Below the pieces are notes generated by a model, which searched no databases, was not told where the DNA came from, and saw only the letters and a list, made by a program, of their open reading frames with translations. 64,000 nucleotides of DNA from Plebeiibacterium sediminum (lineage in GTDB: Bacteria; Bacteroidota; Bacteroidia; Bacteroidales; Marinilabiliaceae), in assembly GCF_026013605.1 (NCBI RefSeq), contig NZ_JAPDPJ010000006.1, positions 62,001 through 126,000 of the forward strand, given 5' to 3'. The first letter of the stretch is position 1; every line of letters begins with the position of its first letter. Of the stretch, positions 1 to 9,254 are shown one piece after another. The position numbers and the translations under genes were made by a program.

Positions 1-211
1 CATGTGGACCATCAGCCATCCAAATCCATGGAATATCCAATCGTTCTATAGGCATTGTACTCCAATCATCTCTTCCTGAACAAAGAGAAACTTTTTCTTC
101 GAGGGTGAGTTGGGACATTAATTCTTCAACTTTGTTCTGTATTTCATGTTCCTGCGCTTTACTTATACTAAAAGTAAAAATCAATAAGGTTATGAATAAA
201 AGATGTTTCAT
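1..211 (-). CDS. GH3 beta-glucosidase, N-terminal fragment (cut by window edge)
   Basis: The reading frame starts at 211 and runs off the left edge, giving about 70 residues. It opens with a signal peptide ([20 protein letters not shown]). It continues with a glycoside hydrolase family 3 N-terminus: [16 protein letters not shown], then [15 protein letters not shown], then WMADGPHG. In this family that region forms the start of the TIM-barrel domain, and the mature enzyme removes glucose from beta-glucan oligosaccharides. Placed downstream of two GH16 endo-glucanases and a SusCD pair, it probably finishes laminarin-type oligosaccharides in the periplasm. The catalytic aspartate lies outside the window, so substrate specificity cannot be judged. 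Confidence 0.85.
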   Translation of the reverse strand, partial: MKHLLFITLLIFTFSISKAQEHEIQNKVEELMSQLTLEEKVSLCSGRDDWSTMPIERLDIPWIWMADGPH

Positions 212-340
212 GAGTACGTTCTTTAGTTGTGTCGTTTGTTTATAGTCTTTAAAAGCAAAGCTTGAGTTTACAAGCTGATGTGCTGATTTTTATTAACCCG
301 TCAGCAATTATGCCCACAGACATATTTCATTATTTATTCT

Positions 341-1135
341 TTATTTTTTTTGATATACTCTTACATAATCTATTTGCATGGATTGAGGGAAAATATCATC
401 ATTTACACCTTGTACTCCACCCCAATTACCTCCAACTGCAACATTTAACAATAAATGAAACGCTTTATTAAAAGGCCATTCGGCTGAATTCGTCCCTCTA
501 TTTTTAAACTTATACACCTCTTTTCCATCAACCAAAAATGAAATCTCTTTCTCATTCCATTCAATCCCATAGGTAAAAAATTCATCTTCAGCTTCCGGCA
601 TAAAAACAGGCTTGCTCTTTTCGGTTCCCTGTATATGATTAAAAGCCTCAGTATGAACTGTAAAAAATACAGAATCAGGGTTATACCCTACATGTTCCAT
701 AATATCAATCTCACCACTTTTGGGCCAACCACCGTAGGCATTTTCTGTTGGCAACATCCATATGGCGGGCCAAATTCCTGTTCCAGAAGGTAATTTTGCT
801 CTCACTTCAATGCGACCATATAACCAATCGCCTTTATGCTTTGTGGTTAAACGTGCAGAAGTATAAGCCATTGGAAAACCTTTTTCCTTTAAAGCTGTAA
901 TGGTCAACATGCCATTTTCAACCCATGTATTTTCTTTTCTCTTAACCGTGTAAAACTGCAGTTCGTTATTTCCCCAACCATAACTATTTCCAATTGTATC
1001 GTAGTTCCACTTTAACTCATCTGGCAGACCTGTGTAATCAAATTCATCACTCCATACCAGCTCGTATTTCTTAGGAGAGCTTCCACAACTCACCAATAAA
1101 ACAGCTATTATTGCTACAATTATTTGCTTTACCAT
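341..1135 (-). CDS. GH16 endo-beta-1,3-glucanase (laminarinase) lipoprotein
   Basis: This 264-residue protein starts with a lipoprotein signal (VLLVSC, Cys17), so it is probably membrane anchored. The rest is one glycoside hydrolase family 16 domain. The active site GEIDIMEHVG spans 141-150, with E142 as nucleophile, D144 as helper and E147 as acid/base. Flanking family motifs are RIEVRAKLPSGTGIWPAIWML and a C-terminal DYVRVYQ. The motif with the extra Met between D and E is typical of laminarinase-type GH16 enzymes that cut internal beta-1,3-glucan bonds. It lies 18 bp downstream of a second GH16 gene and is probably cotranscribed with it. The two look like tandem paralogues, this one without the PKD module. 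Family is certain; exact linkage is inferred. Confidence 0.93.
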   Translation of the reverse strand: MVKQIIVAIIAVLLVSCGSSPKKYELVWSDEFDYTGLPDELKWNYDTIGNSYGWGNNELQFYTVKRKENTWVENGMLTITALKEKGFPMAYTSARLTTKHKGDWLYGRIEVRAKLPSGTGIWPAIWMLPTENAYGGWPKSGEIDIMEHVGYNPDSVFFTVHTEAFNHIQGTEKSKPVFMPEAEDEFFTYGIEWNEKEISFLVDGKEVYKFKNRGTNSAEWPFNKAFHLLLNVAVGGNWGGVQGVNDDIFPQSMQIDYVRVYQKK

Positions 1136-1153
1136 GCTATTTATTTTGCCTGG

Positions 1154-2257
1154 TTAATCTAAGTCATAAACTCTCACATAATCCACTTCCATCGTTTGAG
1201 GGAAAATGGCGTTATCTATTCCCTGAGCACCTCCCCAGGTTCCTCCTACGGCAATATTTAATATGAAGAAACAAGGTTTATCAAAAGGCCAGTTTGAACT
1301 GGTTTTAACAGCTGGTGCATATACATGAACAACATGATCAGGTGTATCTACATAAAATGTTAATGATGATTCGGACCAGATTAACCCATAAATATGAAAA
1401 TCTTCTTCTGCCGTTTCTAAAGTCATCCAGTTTCCATCACCATCTCCGGCATATCCTGCTGGCGTATGCACTGTTGAGTGAACTATATTCGGATCGTAAC
1501 CTACATACTCCATAATATCGATTTCACCACAAGCAGGCCATCCTACAGAATTAATATTTGAACCTAACATCCATATGGCAGGCCAAATACCAGTACCTGA
1601 TGGTAACTTAGCTCTCACTTCAATGCGTCCGTAAGTAAACTCTTGTTTTCCAAGGGTAACTAACCTGCTTGAAGTATAAGATCCATCGGTTTTATTATCG
1701 TTAACTTTTTTTGCTGTAATAATTAAATTACCACCTTCAACTGTTGCATTTTCACCATTAGTATAATACTGAAGTTCTTGATTACCCCAGCCTCCAGAAC
1801 CTGTTTCAAAAGTCCAGATTGTTAAGTCTACACTGCTTCCATCAAATTCATCCGACCATATTAATCCCTGTGGTTGTACATAATCCGGATCATCCTGATC
1901 AATGGTTATGGTTTTTGTTATGGTTTTAGTATCACTACTGTTATTCAAGCTACCCCATACCACTAAAGTAACTTCATAAGTACCTTTTAATGGATAATAA
2001 ATAGATCTCACAGATGTTTTATCTGATTCTTTAGAACCCAAACCTTCTCCTTTTCCGTAATCCCATTGCAAATACAAATATTCACCATCTGAGAGATTGG
2101 TAAACTCAATTATATTAGGATTATCATTTGATACTGCGTAATCAAAATCTGCCGTATACTTCACCTTTGGTCCATCCTCACTATCAGAACACGCAGCAAA
2201 TACAACTGCGACTAATCCAACAATAAACAAACGACTCATCATATTTGTAATGCTCAT
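1154..2257 (-). CDS. PKD-GH16 endo-beta-1,3-glucanase lipoprotein
   Basis: The 367-residue protein has a lipoprotein signal (VVFAACS, Cys23). A PKD-like beta-sandwich covers about 32-120 (LQWDYG, GTYEVTLVV) and a GH16 catalytic domain about 130-367. The catalytic motif GEIDIMEYVG has E245, D247 and E250. The PKD module probably acts as a spacer or glycan-binding arm at the cell surface. Alternative starts exist at Met6 and Met7, either of which still gives a good signal peptide. The domain is closely related to the GH16 encoded just downstream, which suggests local duplication with later gain or loss of the PKD part. In a SusCD operon this is the likely surface endo-enzyme that cuts laminarin-like glucans before import. 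Confidence 0.93.
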   Translation of the reverse strand: MSITNMMSRLFIVGLVAVVFAACSDSEDGPKVKYTADFDYAVSNDNPNIIEFTNLSDGEYLYLQWDYGKGEGLGSKESDKTSVRSIYYPLKGTYEVTLVVWGSLNNSSDTKTITKTITIDQDDPDYVQPQGLIWSDEFDGSSVDLTIWTFETGSGGWGNQELQYYTNGENATVEGGNLIITAKKVNDNKTDGSYTSSRLVTLGKQEFTYGRIEVRAKLPSGTGIWPAIWMLGSNINSVGWPACGEIDIMEYVGYDPNIVHSTVHTPAGYAGDGDGNWMTLETAEEDFHIYGLIWSESSLTFYVDTPDHVVHVYAPAVKTSSNWPFDKPCFFILNIAVGGTWGGAQGIDNAIFPQTMEVDYVRVYDLD

Positions 2258-2497
2258 CTTTATCTCTTATTTCGATATATTAAAAGTTTCTTTTTTACAT
2301 TGGTAATTCAGAACTTCTAATCCATTATAATCGTGTACTTGCGCCACACTTTATGATTAAAATATGCAAGGTTGCCACTTCCTGTAATTGATTATTTTAC
2401 AATACCATAGCTTGTCAAGCATCTTTTATCTCAACAACTTTTCGTTAGAAAAGGCTGTTATTAAACTTTTCTAATAATTAAAATAATCAGGAAATAT

Positions 2498-2518
2498 CCC
2501 GGAGTATTTTACTCCGGG
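2498..2518 (-). terminator. Hairpin between SGBP and GH16 genes
   Basis: A perfect 9-bp stem, CCCGGAGTA / TACTCCGGG, closes a 3-base loop. It sits 14 bp past the stop of the upstream lipoprotein gene. On the minus strand it is followed by a moderately T-rich stretch (TATTTCCTGATTATTTTAA). It could be a terminator, or an attenuator or processing hairpin inside the operon that lowers the downstream glucanase genes relative to susCD. Confidence 0.6.
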
Positions 2519-2531
2519 AATTGTGAATCAA

Positions 2532-3932
2532 TTAATCTAGTAATTTGAAATCGTCAACATAGAATATTCCATCGTTACAGTGACCTTCATTTCCTAACTG
2601 AAGGATAATCAAGTCAAAATCCTGTCTATCTGAAACATCACTAAAGTCAAAAGTAAGTTCAATCCATTTTCCAAACTGATCTTCTGTCAATGTATGACTT
2701 CTAACCTGTTGGGTTTGCCAGGCATTGCCTCCCATTGAACTATCCTGAAGTTTGATATCGATCTGTGGACGAAGATTATGAGTAGCCAACCAATCAGTTC
2801 CCGGGTTACACTCTGTTACATAATCATTGAAACTTGGAACAAATACTTTTAATGTAAATACGTTTCTTACAGAAAGATCCATTAAATAATCCAATTCAAT
2901 ACTCACGTTATTCCATTCCCCTGTTCCTTTGTGATATAGAGCTACTTTTGCAGAAGTATTAATCGGCACTGGAGCGAAATTATCAATAATTGAAAATCCA
3001 TCAATGGAACTTGTTACCCAAGCTATGTTTCCATTACCTTCAAAATCATCAAATAAATCATTTGTTTCCAGTTTCTTAACAACAGGCTCTGGCTCCGGAG
3101 TTAACTGATCTTCAGGCACAAATTTAGTATACCAGAAAAAGTTATTTTGTGAATCCCAGAAAGCAACTTCTAAAAGATCATCGGTACATGTAATAATTTG
3201 GTATTCAGTTGCGCCGGCATAATAACCTAAGAAACCACCACTCACTGTAAAGGATTCACCAGCTACAGCACATTGTACAGTACCGCCATCGTAAGGCATG
3301 ATAAAATCTGCTCCATCGGCTTCCTGATGACCATCAGTTGAACCTAAATCTGCTGCCCATACACCATTAGCATAAACATCGCCATTAGTAACCTGTTCAA
3401 AAACCAAACCTGTTGATGCAATAGAAAATGTAAATCTATCATCATAAATTCCTTTACCAACTCTTGCTCCGGCTACATCTGCATGCCATTCTAATGGATT
3501 TCCCAATGTAGGTCCAAGGCCAAATGCAGCACTTGCATAACCATCCATAGCCCATGTTTTAGAACCACCTCCAGTTAACTCATCATAAGGATAACCTGAT
3601 AAGAAAGCTGGATTATCTTCAGTAATTACGATATCATCTTCAACGGTTACTGATCCTCCTTGAGAAATAATAGTAACCTTAATTGTATAAGTACCTGCAA
3701 AAGTGTAACGTGCAGTAACTGTGTTACCATTTGCTTTTACACCATTACCCATATCCCAAAGAGCAGAAGTCCCCGGAGTGTTATTTACTAATTGATATTG
3801 ATTTAATACATCAGTTGTCACATACTCCCACGAAACCTGGTCTGCATTAATATTTGCCGGCATAGTATGCTCATCAGGGGAACATGCTGCAAATGCAAAT
3901 ATTAAAACAACAAAATATAATATATTCTTCAT
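2532..3932 (-). CDS. PKD-domain surface glycan-binding lipoprotein (SusE-position)
   Basis: The chosen start gives MKNILYFVVLIFAFAACS, a clean lipoprotein signal. An in-frame ATG 30 bases upstream (3962) overlaps the susD stop but adds only a basic leader. An N-terminal PKD-like domain (WDMGNG, AGTYTIKVTI) is followed by a middle domain of unknown type (GGSKTWAMDG is typical of Bacteroidota surface proteins). A C-terminal carbohydrate-binding-like beta-sandwich ends YVDDFKLLD. No catalytic motif is visible. Directly following susD in a beta-glucan locus, it is best read as the surface glycan-binding protein that holds polysaccharide near the SusCD gate. The ligand is inferred from the GH16 and GH3 neighbours. 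Confidence 0.8.
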   Translation of the reverse strand: MKNILYFVVLIFAFAACSPDEHTMPANINADQVSWEYVTTDVLNQYQLVNNTPGTSALWDMGNGVKANGNTVTARYTFAGTYTIKVTIISQGGSVTVEDDIVITEDNPAFLSGYPYDELTGGGSKTWAMDGYASAAFGLGPTLGNPLEWHADVAGARVGKGIYDDRFTFSIASTGLVFEQVTNGDVYANGVWAADLGSTDGHQEADGADFIMPYDGGTVQCAVAGESFTVSGGFLGYYAGATEYQIITCTDDLLEVAFWDSQNNFFWYTKFVPEDQLTPEPEPVVKKLETNDLFDDFEGNGNIAWVTSSIDGFSIIDNFAPVPINTSAKVALYHKGTGEWNNVSIELDYLMDLSVRNVFTLKVFVPSFNDYVTECNPGTDWLATHNLRPQIDIKLQDSSMGGNAWQTQQVRSHTLTEDQFGKWIELTFDFSDVSDRQDFDLIILQLGNEGHCNDGIFYVDDFKLLD

Positions 3933-3961
3933 TTTCTTAGATTTTAATTTTAACAAACTCA

Positions 3962-5488
3962 TTAATAACCTGAATTCTGTACCAACTTAAATTCACCCTC
4001 TGTTTTATCAATTTCTGACTGAGGAATTGGCATATACTTCATATCATCAGACCATGTTCTTTCTGAAGAAAATTCAGGGATTGACTCTGTTAATACATTT
4101 GTATCACCCCAGCGAACTAAATCCCAAAAACGCATTCCTTCGCCTAAAAATTCACGTCTTCTTTCCAGCTTAATATTATCTGCTGTAGCATCAACAGAAC
4201 CTAATCCGGCACGAGTTCTAATTTCATCTAAACATCCTTGAGCTGTTAAATCTGTACCAGGCGTTTGTCCGTGTACTACAATTAACTCAGCAGCATTTAA
4301 TAATACTTCTGCATAACGGAAGATGCGTACATTATTTTCGTAGTTCAAATCTTCTGTATAAGGAGCATCGTTGTAATCTACTCTTGCAGAATATTTAGCC
4401 ATAAACAATCCAGTATTTTGGAAACGAGCTGTGTAAGTTCCTTCTTCAAATTGATTTACCGATGCAGGTAAACGCTCATCACCAGCCTCAAAAAGTGAAA
4501 GAACTTCTGTTCTAACAGGACCAAATCCCCATCCACCTTTATATTCTGTTTTTTCGCTAAGAAGATCTTCTGTATCTTCTTTTAAACCATTTGGAGAGAT
4601 AAATGCAGGTAAGTTTGTTCCATAACCTTGCCAAGCAGCACCCCAGTCTTTACCTTCTGCGAGTTGATTTGCTTCAAAAATAGATCCTGGTCCAAACTCA
4701 CCTTCTCTATCCCAAATAGAAGCATAGTCAGTTAAATAATATGCACCACTTGCATAAATTTCTTCCATATCTGATAAAACCTCAGCATAACGAGTTTGAT
4801 CTTTTTGATAAAGAACAATTCTTGCTTTTAGTAACATGGCTGCAGCTTTAGAAGCTCTTCCATCATCAGTAGCTTCTGGTCGCATTGGTAATTTGTCACC
4901 ATCAATTGCAAAATCTACATCCTCAATCAATTCATTATAAATTTGATCTGCTGTATATTGAGGTGCCATGTATGGAGCTGGAAGATCCTCTTCGAAATAA
5001 GGAATATTACCCCAGAACTTCCATAACCAATGTACATAGTAAGCTCTTAAAAAATGTGCTTCAGCTTTATACTGATTTAAACTTGCTTCATCAACATCAA
5101 CAGCATTTTCACAAGCTATAATAACATTATTACATCTGCTTAATCCACTGTAATAAATATTCCATAAACCAGCTGCTGTTTCGTTAGCATTTAAATTAAA
5201 CTGTGACAACAGATACAACATCCTTTGGTCACCGGCATCACCACCACCCTTATAAATATCATCAGAACGAAGATCTGACATTAGAGGAACACTGTTATAG
5301 CTATAATCTGCATAACTATCAAAGAGTAAAATTTGATATGCTGCACCCAAGTTTGATAAAATTGCACCTTCAGTAGCAGCACCTCCAGCTTCTTGCGAAT
5401 CAGTAGGCTCTACAGTCAGGAAATCCTCACTACACGATGTAAAGCCTAATAAAACTGCTAGAATTATTGCGTTTATAAATTTTTTCAT
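3962..5488 (-). CDS. SusD/RagB-family nutrient-binding outer membrane lipoprotein
   Basis: The start at 5488 gives MKKFINAIILAVLLGFTSCSED, a lipoprotein signal with the lipid-bearing Cys. An upstream in-frame ATG at 5578 would put 30 unlikely residues in front of it. The mature protein shows SusD-family features: EDFLTVEPTDSQ at the N-terminus, TPR-like helices (KAEAHFLRAYYVHWLW), and the C-terminal signature RRREFLGEGMRFWDLVRWG followed by YMPIPQSEID. SusD lipoproteins cap the SusC barrel and hand over oligosaccharides. The gene follows susC by about 100 bp, and the stop TAA shares a base with a possible upstream ATG of the next gene. Substrate, probably beta-1,3-glucan, is inferred from the locus. 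Confidence 0.93.
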   Translation of the reverse strand: MKKFINAIILAVLLGFTSCSEDFLTVEPTDSQEAGGAATEGAILSNLGAAYQILLFDSYADYSYNSVPLMSDLRSDDIYKGGGDAGDQRMLYLLSQFNLNANETAAGLWNIYYSGLSRCNNVIIACENAVDVDEASLNQYKAEAHFLRAYYVHWLWKFWGNIPYFEEDLPAPYMAPQYTADQIYNELIEDVDFAIDGDKLPMRPEATDDGRASKAAAMLLKARIVLYQKDQTRYAEVLSDMEEIYASGAYYLTDYASIWDREGEFGPGSIFEANQLAEGKDWGAAWQGYGTNLPAFISPNGLKEDTEDLLSEKTEYKGGWGFGPVRTEVLSLFEAGDERLPASVNQFEEGTYTARFQNTGLFMAKYSARVDYNDAPYTEDLNYENNVRIFRYAEVLLNAAELIVVHGQTPGTDLTAQGCLDEIRTRAGLGSVDATADNIKLERRREFLGEGMRFWDLVRWGDTNVLTESIPEFSSERTWSDDMKYMPIPQSEIDKTEGEFKLVQNSGY

Positions 5489-5596
5489 GTGTCTATAATT
5501 TTTATTTCGACAATATTCAATGAAACTCCCTTTAAATAATTGTCTTTGAACGAAGACTAATATTGAAGCTTGTTTCATGGTTTGAATAATTTAGAA

Positions 5597-8500
5597 TTAG
5601 AATGTAATATTGGCTCCAACTGAGATTGTACGTGCCTGAGGATAAATTCCTCTATCTACACCAATTGTAGTATATTCTTCTGATGCAATCTCAGGATCAA
5701 ATCCATCATACTTAGTAAATGTCAACAGATTTTCAGCTGATACATATACTCTTAATCTTTTAATAAAGTCTTTGCGAAGAACTGTTGGAGGAATTGTATA
5801 TCCTAACTGAATTGCTTTCAATCTTACAAATGAACCATCTTTTACATATATATCTGAAGATCGCCAGTTTGCATTTGGGTTCTCTGAAGTAACTCTAGGA
5901 ATTTTATAGGAAGAACCTTCTCCTGTCCATCTGTCTAAAATCCATGTAGGACGATTCATTGCAGGAATATCTCCACGTACTGAATAATCAAAAATATCAT
6001 TACCCATACTTCCCTGGAAGAACATATTCAAATCAAAAGCTTTATAGTCTGCACCAATGGTTAAACCAAAAGTCCAGTCAGGCATACCTTTACCGATTTT
6101 TGTTCTATCTAAATCATTAATCTCGCCATCTTTATTATGATCTACAAAACGAACATCTCCTGGCATGGCATTTTGACCATACTGAGTATTATATGCATCA
6201 GCTTCTGCTTGATTTTGGAATAATCCATCCGTTTTATATCCATAGAAATATGGGAAAACTTCACCATTTTTACCTTTAACAAAATCTCCTAAACCAGCAG
6301 CTCCACCATTTTCATAAACAATCTCTCCTGACTCATTACCCATATTGATCAACTTGTTCTTAATATAAGAGGCCTGTGCACCAATACTATAGTTTAAGTC
6401 ACCAATATTATTTTTATATGTTAGCTCTAACTCAATACCTTGGTTTTCCATATCTCCTGCATTGGCAATAGGAGCACCTTTACCAACATACTTTGGTATA
6501 GGCTGTTCCATAAGCATACCTTCTGTATCCTTTTTAAAGTAATCGATACCAAATGCTAAAGCATGATTAAACATTCTTAAATCAAAACCAACATCAATTT
6601 GAGTTGACTCTTCCCATTTTACATTAGGGTTTGCAATTCGTGCAGGACTACTACCATATTGCATAGTTGAGTTATCTCCTGATCCAAAATAATAATTTTG
6701 ACCACCATCCATTAAACTGGTGTATGAGAAAGCAGCAATATTTTCGTTACCATTTTTACCCCATGATGCACGAAGTTTCATATAACTTAACCAATTTGGT
6801 TTATTATCCATAAAGGATTCGTTAGTAACATTCCAACCTAATGAGAAAGAAGGAAATACGGCCCACTTATTATTAGAACCAAAGTTTGATGAACCATCTC
6901 TACGAACAGTAGCCTGAAGCATATATCTTTCATCAAAATTATAATCTAATCGGCCAAAATATGAAGCCAATGTTTTAGATGTATAACCTCCAGTTCCTCC
7001 AGAAACTCTTTCATCATCACGGTCTGCAATGGCATAATCAATTACAGCTTTAGAAGGATCTTGCTCTAATAAATCGTAATCATCACCTTGTAATCTTCTG
7101 TAGGTATATTCTTTAGCAGACTGACCTACTAATATTGAGAGATTATGCTTTTCACTTAGTGTTTTAGAATAATGTAAAGTATTTTCAACCTGCCAGTTAT
7201 ATCCTCTATTCATACCTGACCATACATGACTTTGAGTATAGTTTTTACCTTGTGTTGCCAGGAAGTGAGGATAAGTATATCCGTCATTTCCCCAGAATGC
7301 TAAATCAACACCATAACTTGACTTAAACTTTAAGTTCTTGATGATTTCAAGTTCACCCCACATTGTAGCAACAATTTTATCTGAATTTCCCTGATCCGCA
7401 GTAGGTGCATTTAACATTGCAACAGGGTTAGCAATTTCCTGAAATCCACTTGGTGGTAAAGAAAATACTCTTCCATCTTTATCTTTAACAGCTGTTGGAT
7501 ACTCAGCAATAACAGCATCTGGATCTGTAGCATAAACAGGAATTGTTGGGTTAAATGCTACTGCACTTCCTAAAACAGAACCATATTCTGAGTTAGTTTC
7601 AATTCCCATTGACTTAGATCTGGTGTAACCTGCATTTACTCCAACTTTTAAAGACTTAAACAAGTTTCTTGTTTCTTCAAAAACGTTGTATGTATTATTA
7701 ACACGTACACTATATCTTTCATAATTAGATCTGTCGTAGTTACCACCAACAATACCGTCCTGAGAAAAATAACCGAAAGAAACAAAGTAATTTGATACAT
7801 CAGTACCTCCACTTAAACTAACTTGATGGTTTTGAACCGGTGCATTATAATTAAAAGTTTCATTTTGCCAATCAGTTCCTTTTCCTGCATTCATAATTTC
7901 ATCAGCACTATATAATGCTGAGTTTCCATCATTCAAACGAATCTCATTCATGATGGTCATATACTCTTTTGCATTTAGCACATCTCTTTCTGTCCAAGGA
8001 TTTTGCCATCCATAAGAGAAATCGTAGTTTAATGTAGCTTTACCCTTTTTACCTGATTTTGTAGTAACAAGAATAACACCATTAGCAGCACGAGCCCCAT
8101 AAATTGCACCAGAAGCGGCATCTTTCAAAACTTCAACCGACTGAATATCTGAAGGGTTCAAATAATCAATTCCTCCATCTACTGCCATTCCATCTACAAT
8201 ATATAATGGATCACTATTATTAATAGTACCAATACCACGGATACGAACCTTCGAATCTGATCCGGGTTGACCTGAACTTTGAGTAATTTGTACCCCGGAA
8301 ACTTTTCCTTTTAGTACGTTCTCAATTCTGGAAGGAGTTGTTTTTTCCAGTTCTTCAGAAGAAACACTACTAATTGCAGCTGTTACAACACTTTTCTTTT
8401 GTACACCATAACCTACTACAATTACCTCATCAAGGTCTGAAACCTCTGGTGCTAATACCATATTAATAGTAGACTCGCTTTCAATTGTTACTTTTTGAGT

Positions 8501-8731
8501 TTCCATTCCAATAAATGAGAAAATCAGTACTTCACCTTGATTTACTTTAAGAGAATAATCTCCATCAATTGAAGTAATGGTCCCATTGGTAGTTCCCTCT
8601 ACTATTACACTTACTCCTGGTATAGGAGCTCCGTCTTCAGCGGATGTAACTTTACCTGTAATTGCCATTTCCTGCGCCCATATAAAAGTGCTGCACAAAA
8701 ACAGGATCATTGTTCCTAACAAATGTTTCAT
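5597..8731 (-). CDS. SusC/RagA-family TonB-dependent glycan transporter
   Basis: At 1044 residues this is a normal-sized SusC. It has a signal peptide ending IWAQ, a carboxypeptidase-regulatory-like domain (ITGKVTSAEDGAPIPGVSVIVEGTT, about 24-100) and the linker DEVIVVGYGVQKK that precedes the plug. The plug domain includes VRIRGIGTINNSDPLYIVDG and AASGAIYGARAANGVILVTTK. A 22-strand-type barrel ends in ARTISVGANITF, with the terminal Phe expected for BAM insertion. No STN signalling domain is present, so it is not an anti-sigma-coupled receptor. It is the first gene of the beta-glucan operon, transcribed from the 523-bp gap that also carries the AAACTCAT repeats. It imports oligosaccharides made by the GH16 enzymes. 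Confidence 0.95.
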   Translation of the reverse strand: MKHLLGTMILFLCSTFIWAQEMAITGKVTSAEDGAPIPGVSVIVEGTTNGTITSIDGDYSLKVNQGEVLIFSFIGMETQKVTIESESTINMVLAPEVSDLDEVIVVGYGVQKKSVVTAAISSVSSEELEKTTPSRIENVLKGKVSGVQITQSSGQPGSDSKVRIRGIGTINNSDPLYIVDGMAVDGGIDYLNPSDIQSVEVLKDAASGAIYGARAANGVILVTTKSGKKGKATLNYDFSYGWQNPWTERDVLNAKEYMTIMNEIRLNDGNSALYSADEIMNAGKGTDWQNETFNYNAPVQNHQVSLSGGTDVSNYFVSFGYFSQDGIVGGNYDRSNYERYSVRVNNTYNVFEETRNLFKSLKVGVNAGYTRSKSMGIETNSEYGSVLGSAVAFNPTIPVYATDPDAVIAEYPTAVKDKDGRVFSLPPSGFQEIANPVAMLNAPTADQGNSDKIVATMWGELEIIKNLKFKSSYGVDLAFWGNDGYTYPHFLATQGKNYTQSHVWSGMNRGYNWQVENTLHYSKTLSEKHNLSILVGQSAKEYTYRRLQGDDYDLLEQDPSKAVIDYAIADRDDERVSGGTGGYTSKTLASYFGRLDYNFDERYMLQATVRRDGSSNFGSNNKWAVFPSFSLGWNVTNESFMDNKPNWLSYMKLRASWGKNGNENIAAFSYTSLMDGGQNYYFGSGDNSTMQYGSSPARIANPNVKWEESTQIDVGFDLRMFNHALAFGIDYFKKDTEGMLMEQPIPKYVGKGAPIANAGDMENQGIELELTYKNNIGDLNYSIGAQASYIKNKLINMGNESGEIVYENGGAAGLGDFVKGKNGEVFPYFYGYKTDGLFQNQAEADAYNTQYGQNAMPGDVRFVDHNKDGEINDLDRTKIGKGMPDWTFGLTIGADYKAFDLNMFFQGSMGNDIFDYSVRGDIPAMNRPTWILDRWTGEGSSYKIPRVTSENPNANWRSSDIYVKDGSFVRLKAIQLGYTIPPTVLRKDFIKRLRVYVSAENLLTFTKYDGFDPEIASEEYTTIGVDRGIYPQARTISVGANITF

Positions 8732-9254
8732 GTGTTTTAGAATTTAATTTTCATTTTCCACTTTACTTTCCAGCAAGCGGAAGAACTTAAAACCTTTAAT
8801 TTTTCAGTGTGCACAATTTGAATCATTAAATAGTTTATCCGTTCAATTGCTTTTTGGATTTAGAATTAACTTTCATTGTCACAAAAATGCAATCATTTGT
8901 TAATTATATATAATTTATAACATCACAAAAAACTCATTTATACCAATTTTACACCTCACATAAAACTCATCTCAAAAATGTTTAAATACTGCTTTTCAAT
9001 ACCTTAAAGTTTATAAATACATAATATCACACCACACAACAAACTCATTTACACCAAAGCAGCCAAAATAAGCATATTTTAACATTTATTTACTTTTGTG
9101 ATTTTTGTCATATATACATAAGCGCATACATACATTCATTTTTTCTTCATCAATACTTGAATAAGATAAAGGATAGAAATTTAAAATAGCATGGATAGTT
9201 CCATCGAACTAAAATCACTGTTTTAATTCTAATAAAACATCAAAACCTACTTAT
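8732..9254. promoter_or_regulatory. Regulatory gap upstream of the beta-glucan susC
   Basis: This 523-bp AT-rich gap has no convincing gene. It must contain the susC promoter, because the upstream regulator gene ends at 9255. I could not find a clean TAnnTTTG with a matching -33 box. The best candidate is one mismatch away, CATTTTTG on the minus strand near 8882-8889. Its clearest content is the direct-repeat family listed separately. An imperfect dyad (TTCC-AGCAAGC-GGAA) lies near 8769-8783 in the leader. Confidence 0.55.
8930..9057. repeat. AAACTCAT direct repeats, candidate operator
   Basis: The 17-base core AAACTCATTTAYACCAA occurs at 8930-8946 and 9041-9057 with one mismatch. A shorter copy AAACTCAT lies between them at 8963-8970. 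Core starts are 33 and 78 bases apart. Direct repeats upstream of susC are what one expects for dimeric LuxR- or AraC-type PUL regulators. The adjacent propeller/LuxR regulator is the obvious candidate to bind them. Binding itself is inference. Confidence 0.5.

Noticed and set aside
3933-3962. ATG overlapping the susD stop as start of the glycan-binding lipoprotein
   Set aside because: It is possible by translational coupling, but adds only a basic leader. The ATG at 3932 gives a clean lipoprotein signal. Kept as an alternative.
8882-8889. CATTTTTG as the susC promoter
   Set aside because: It is one mismatch from TAnnTTTG and has no -33 box at the right distance. Mentioned only as the best weak candidate.
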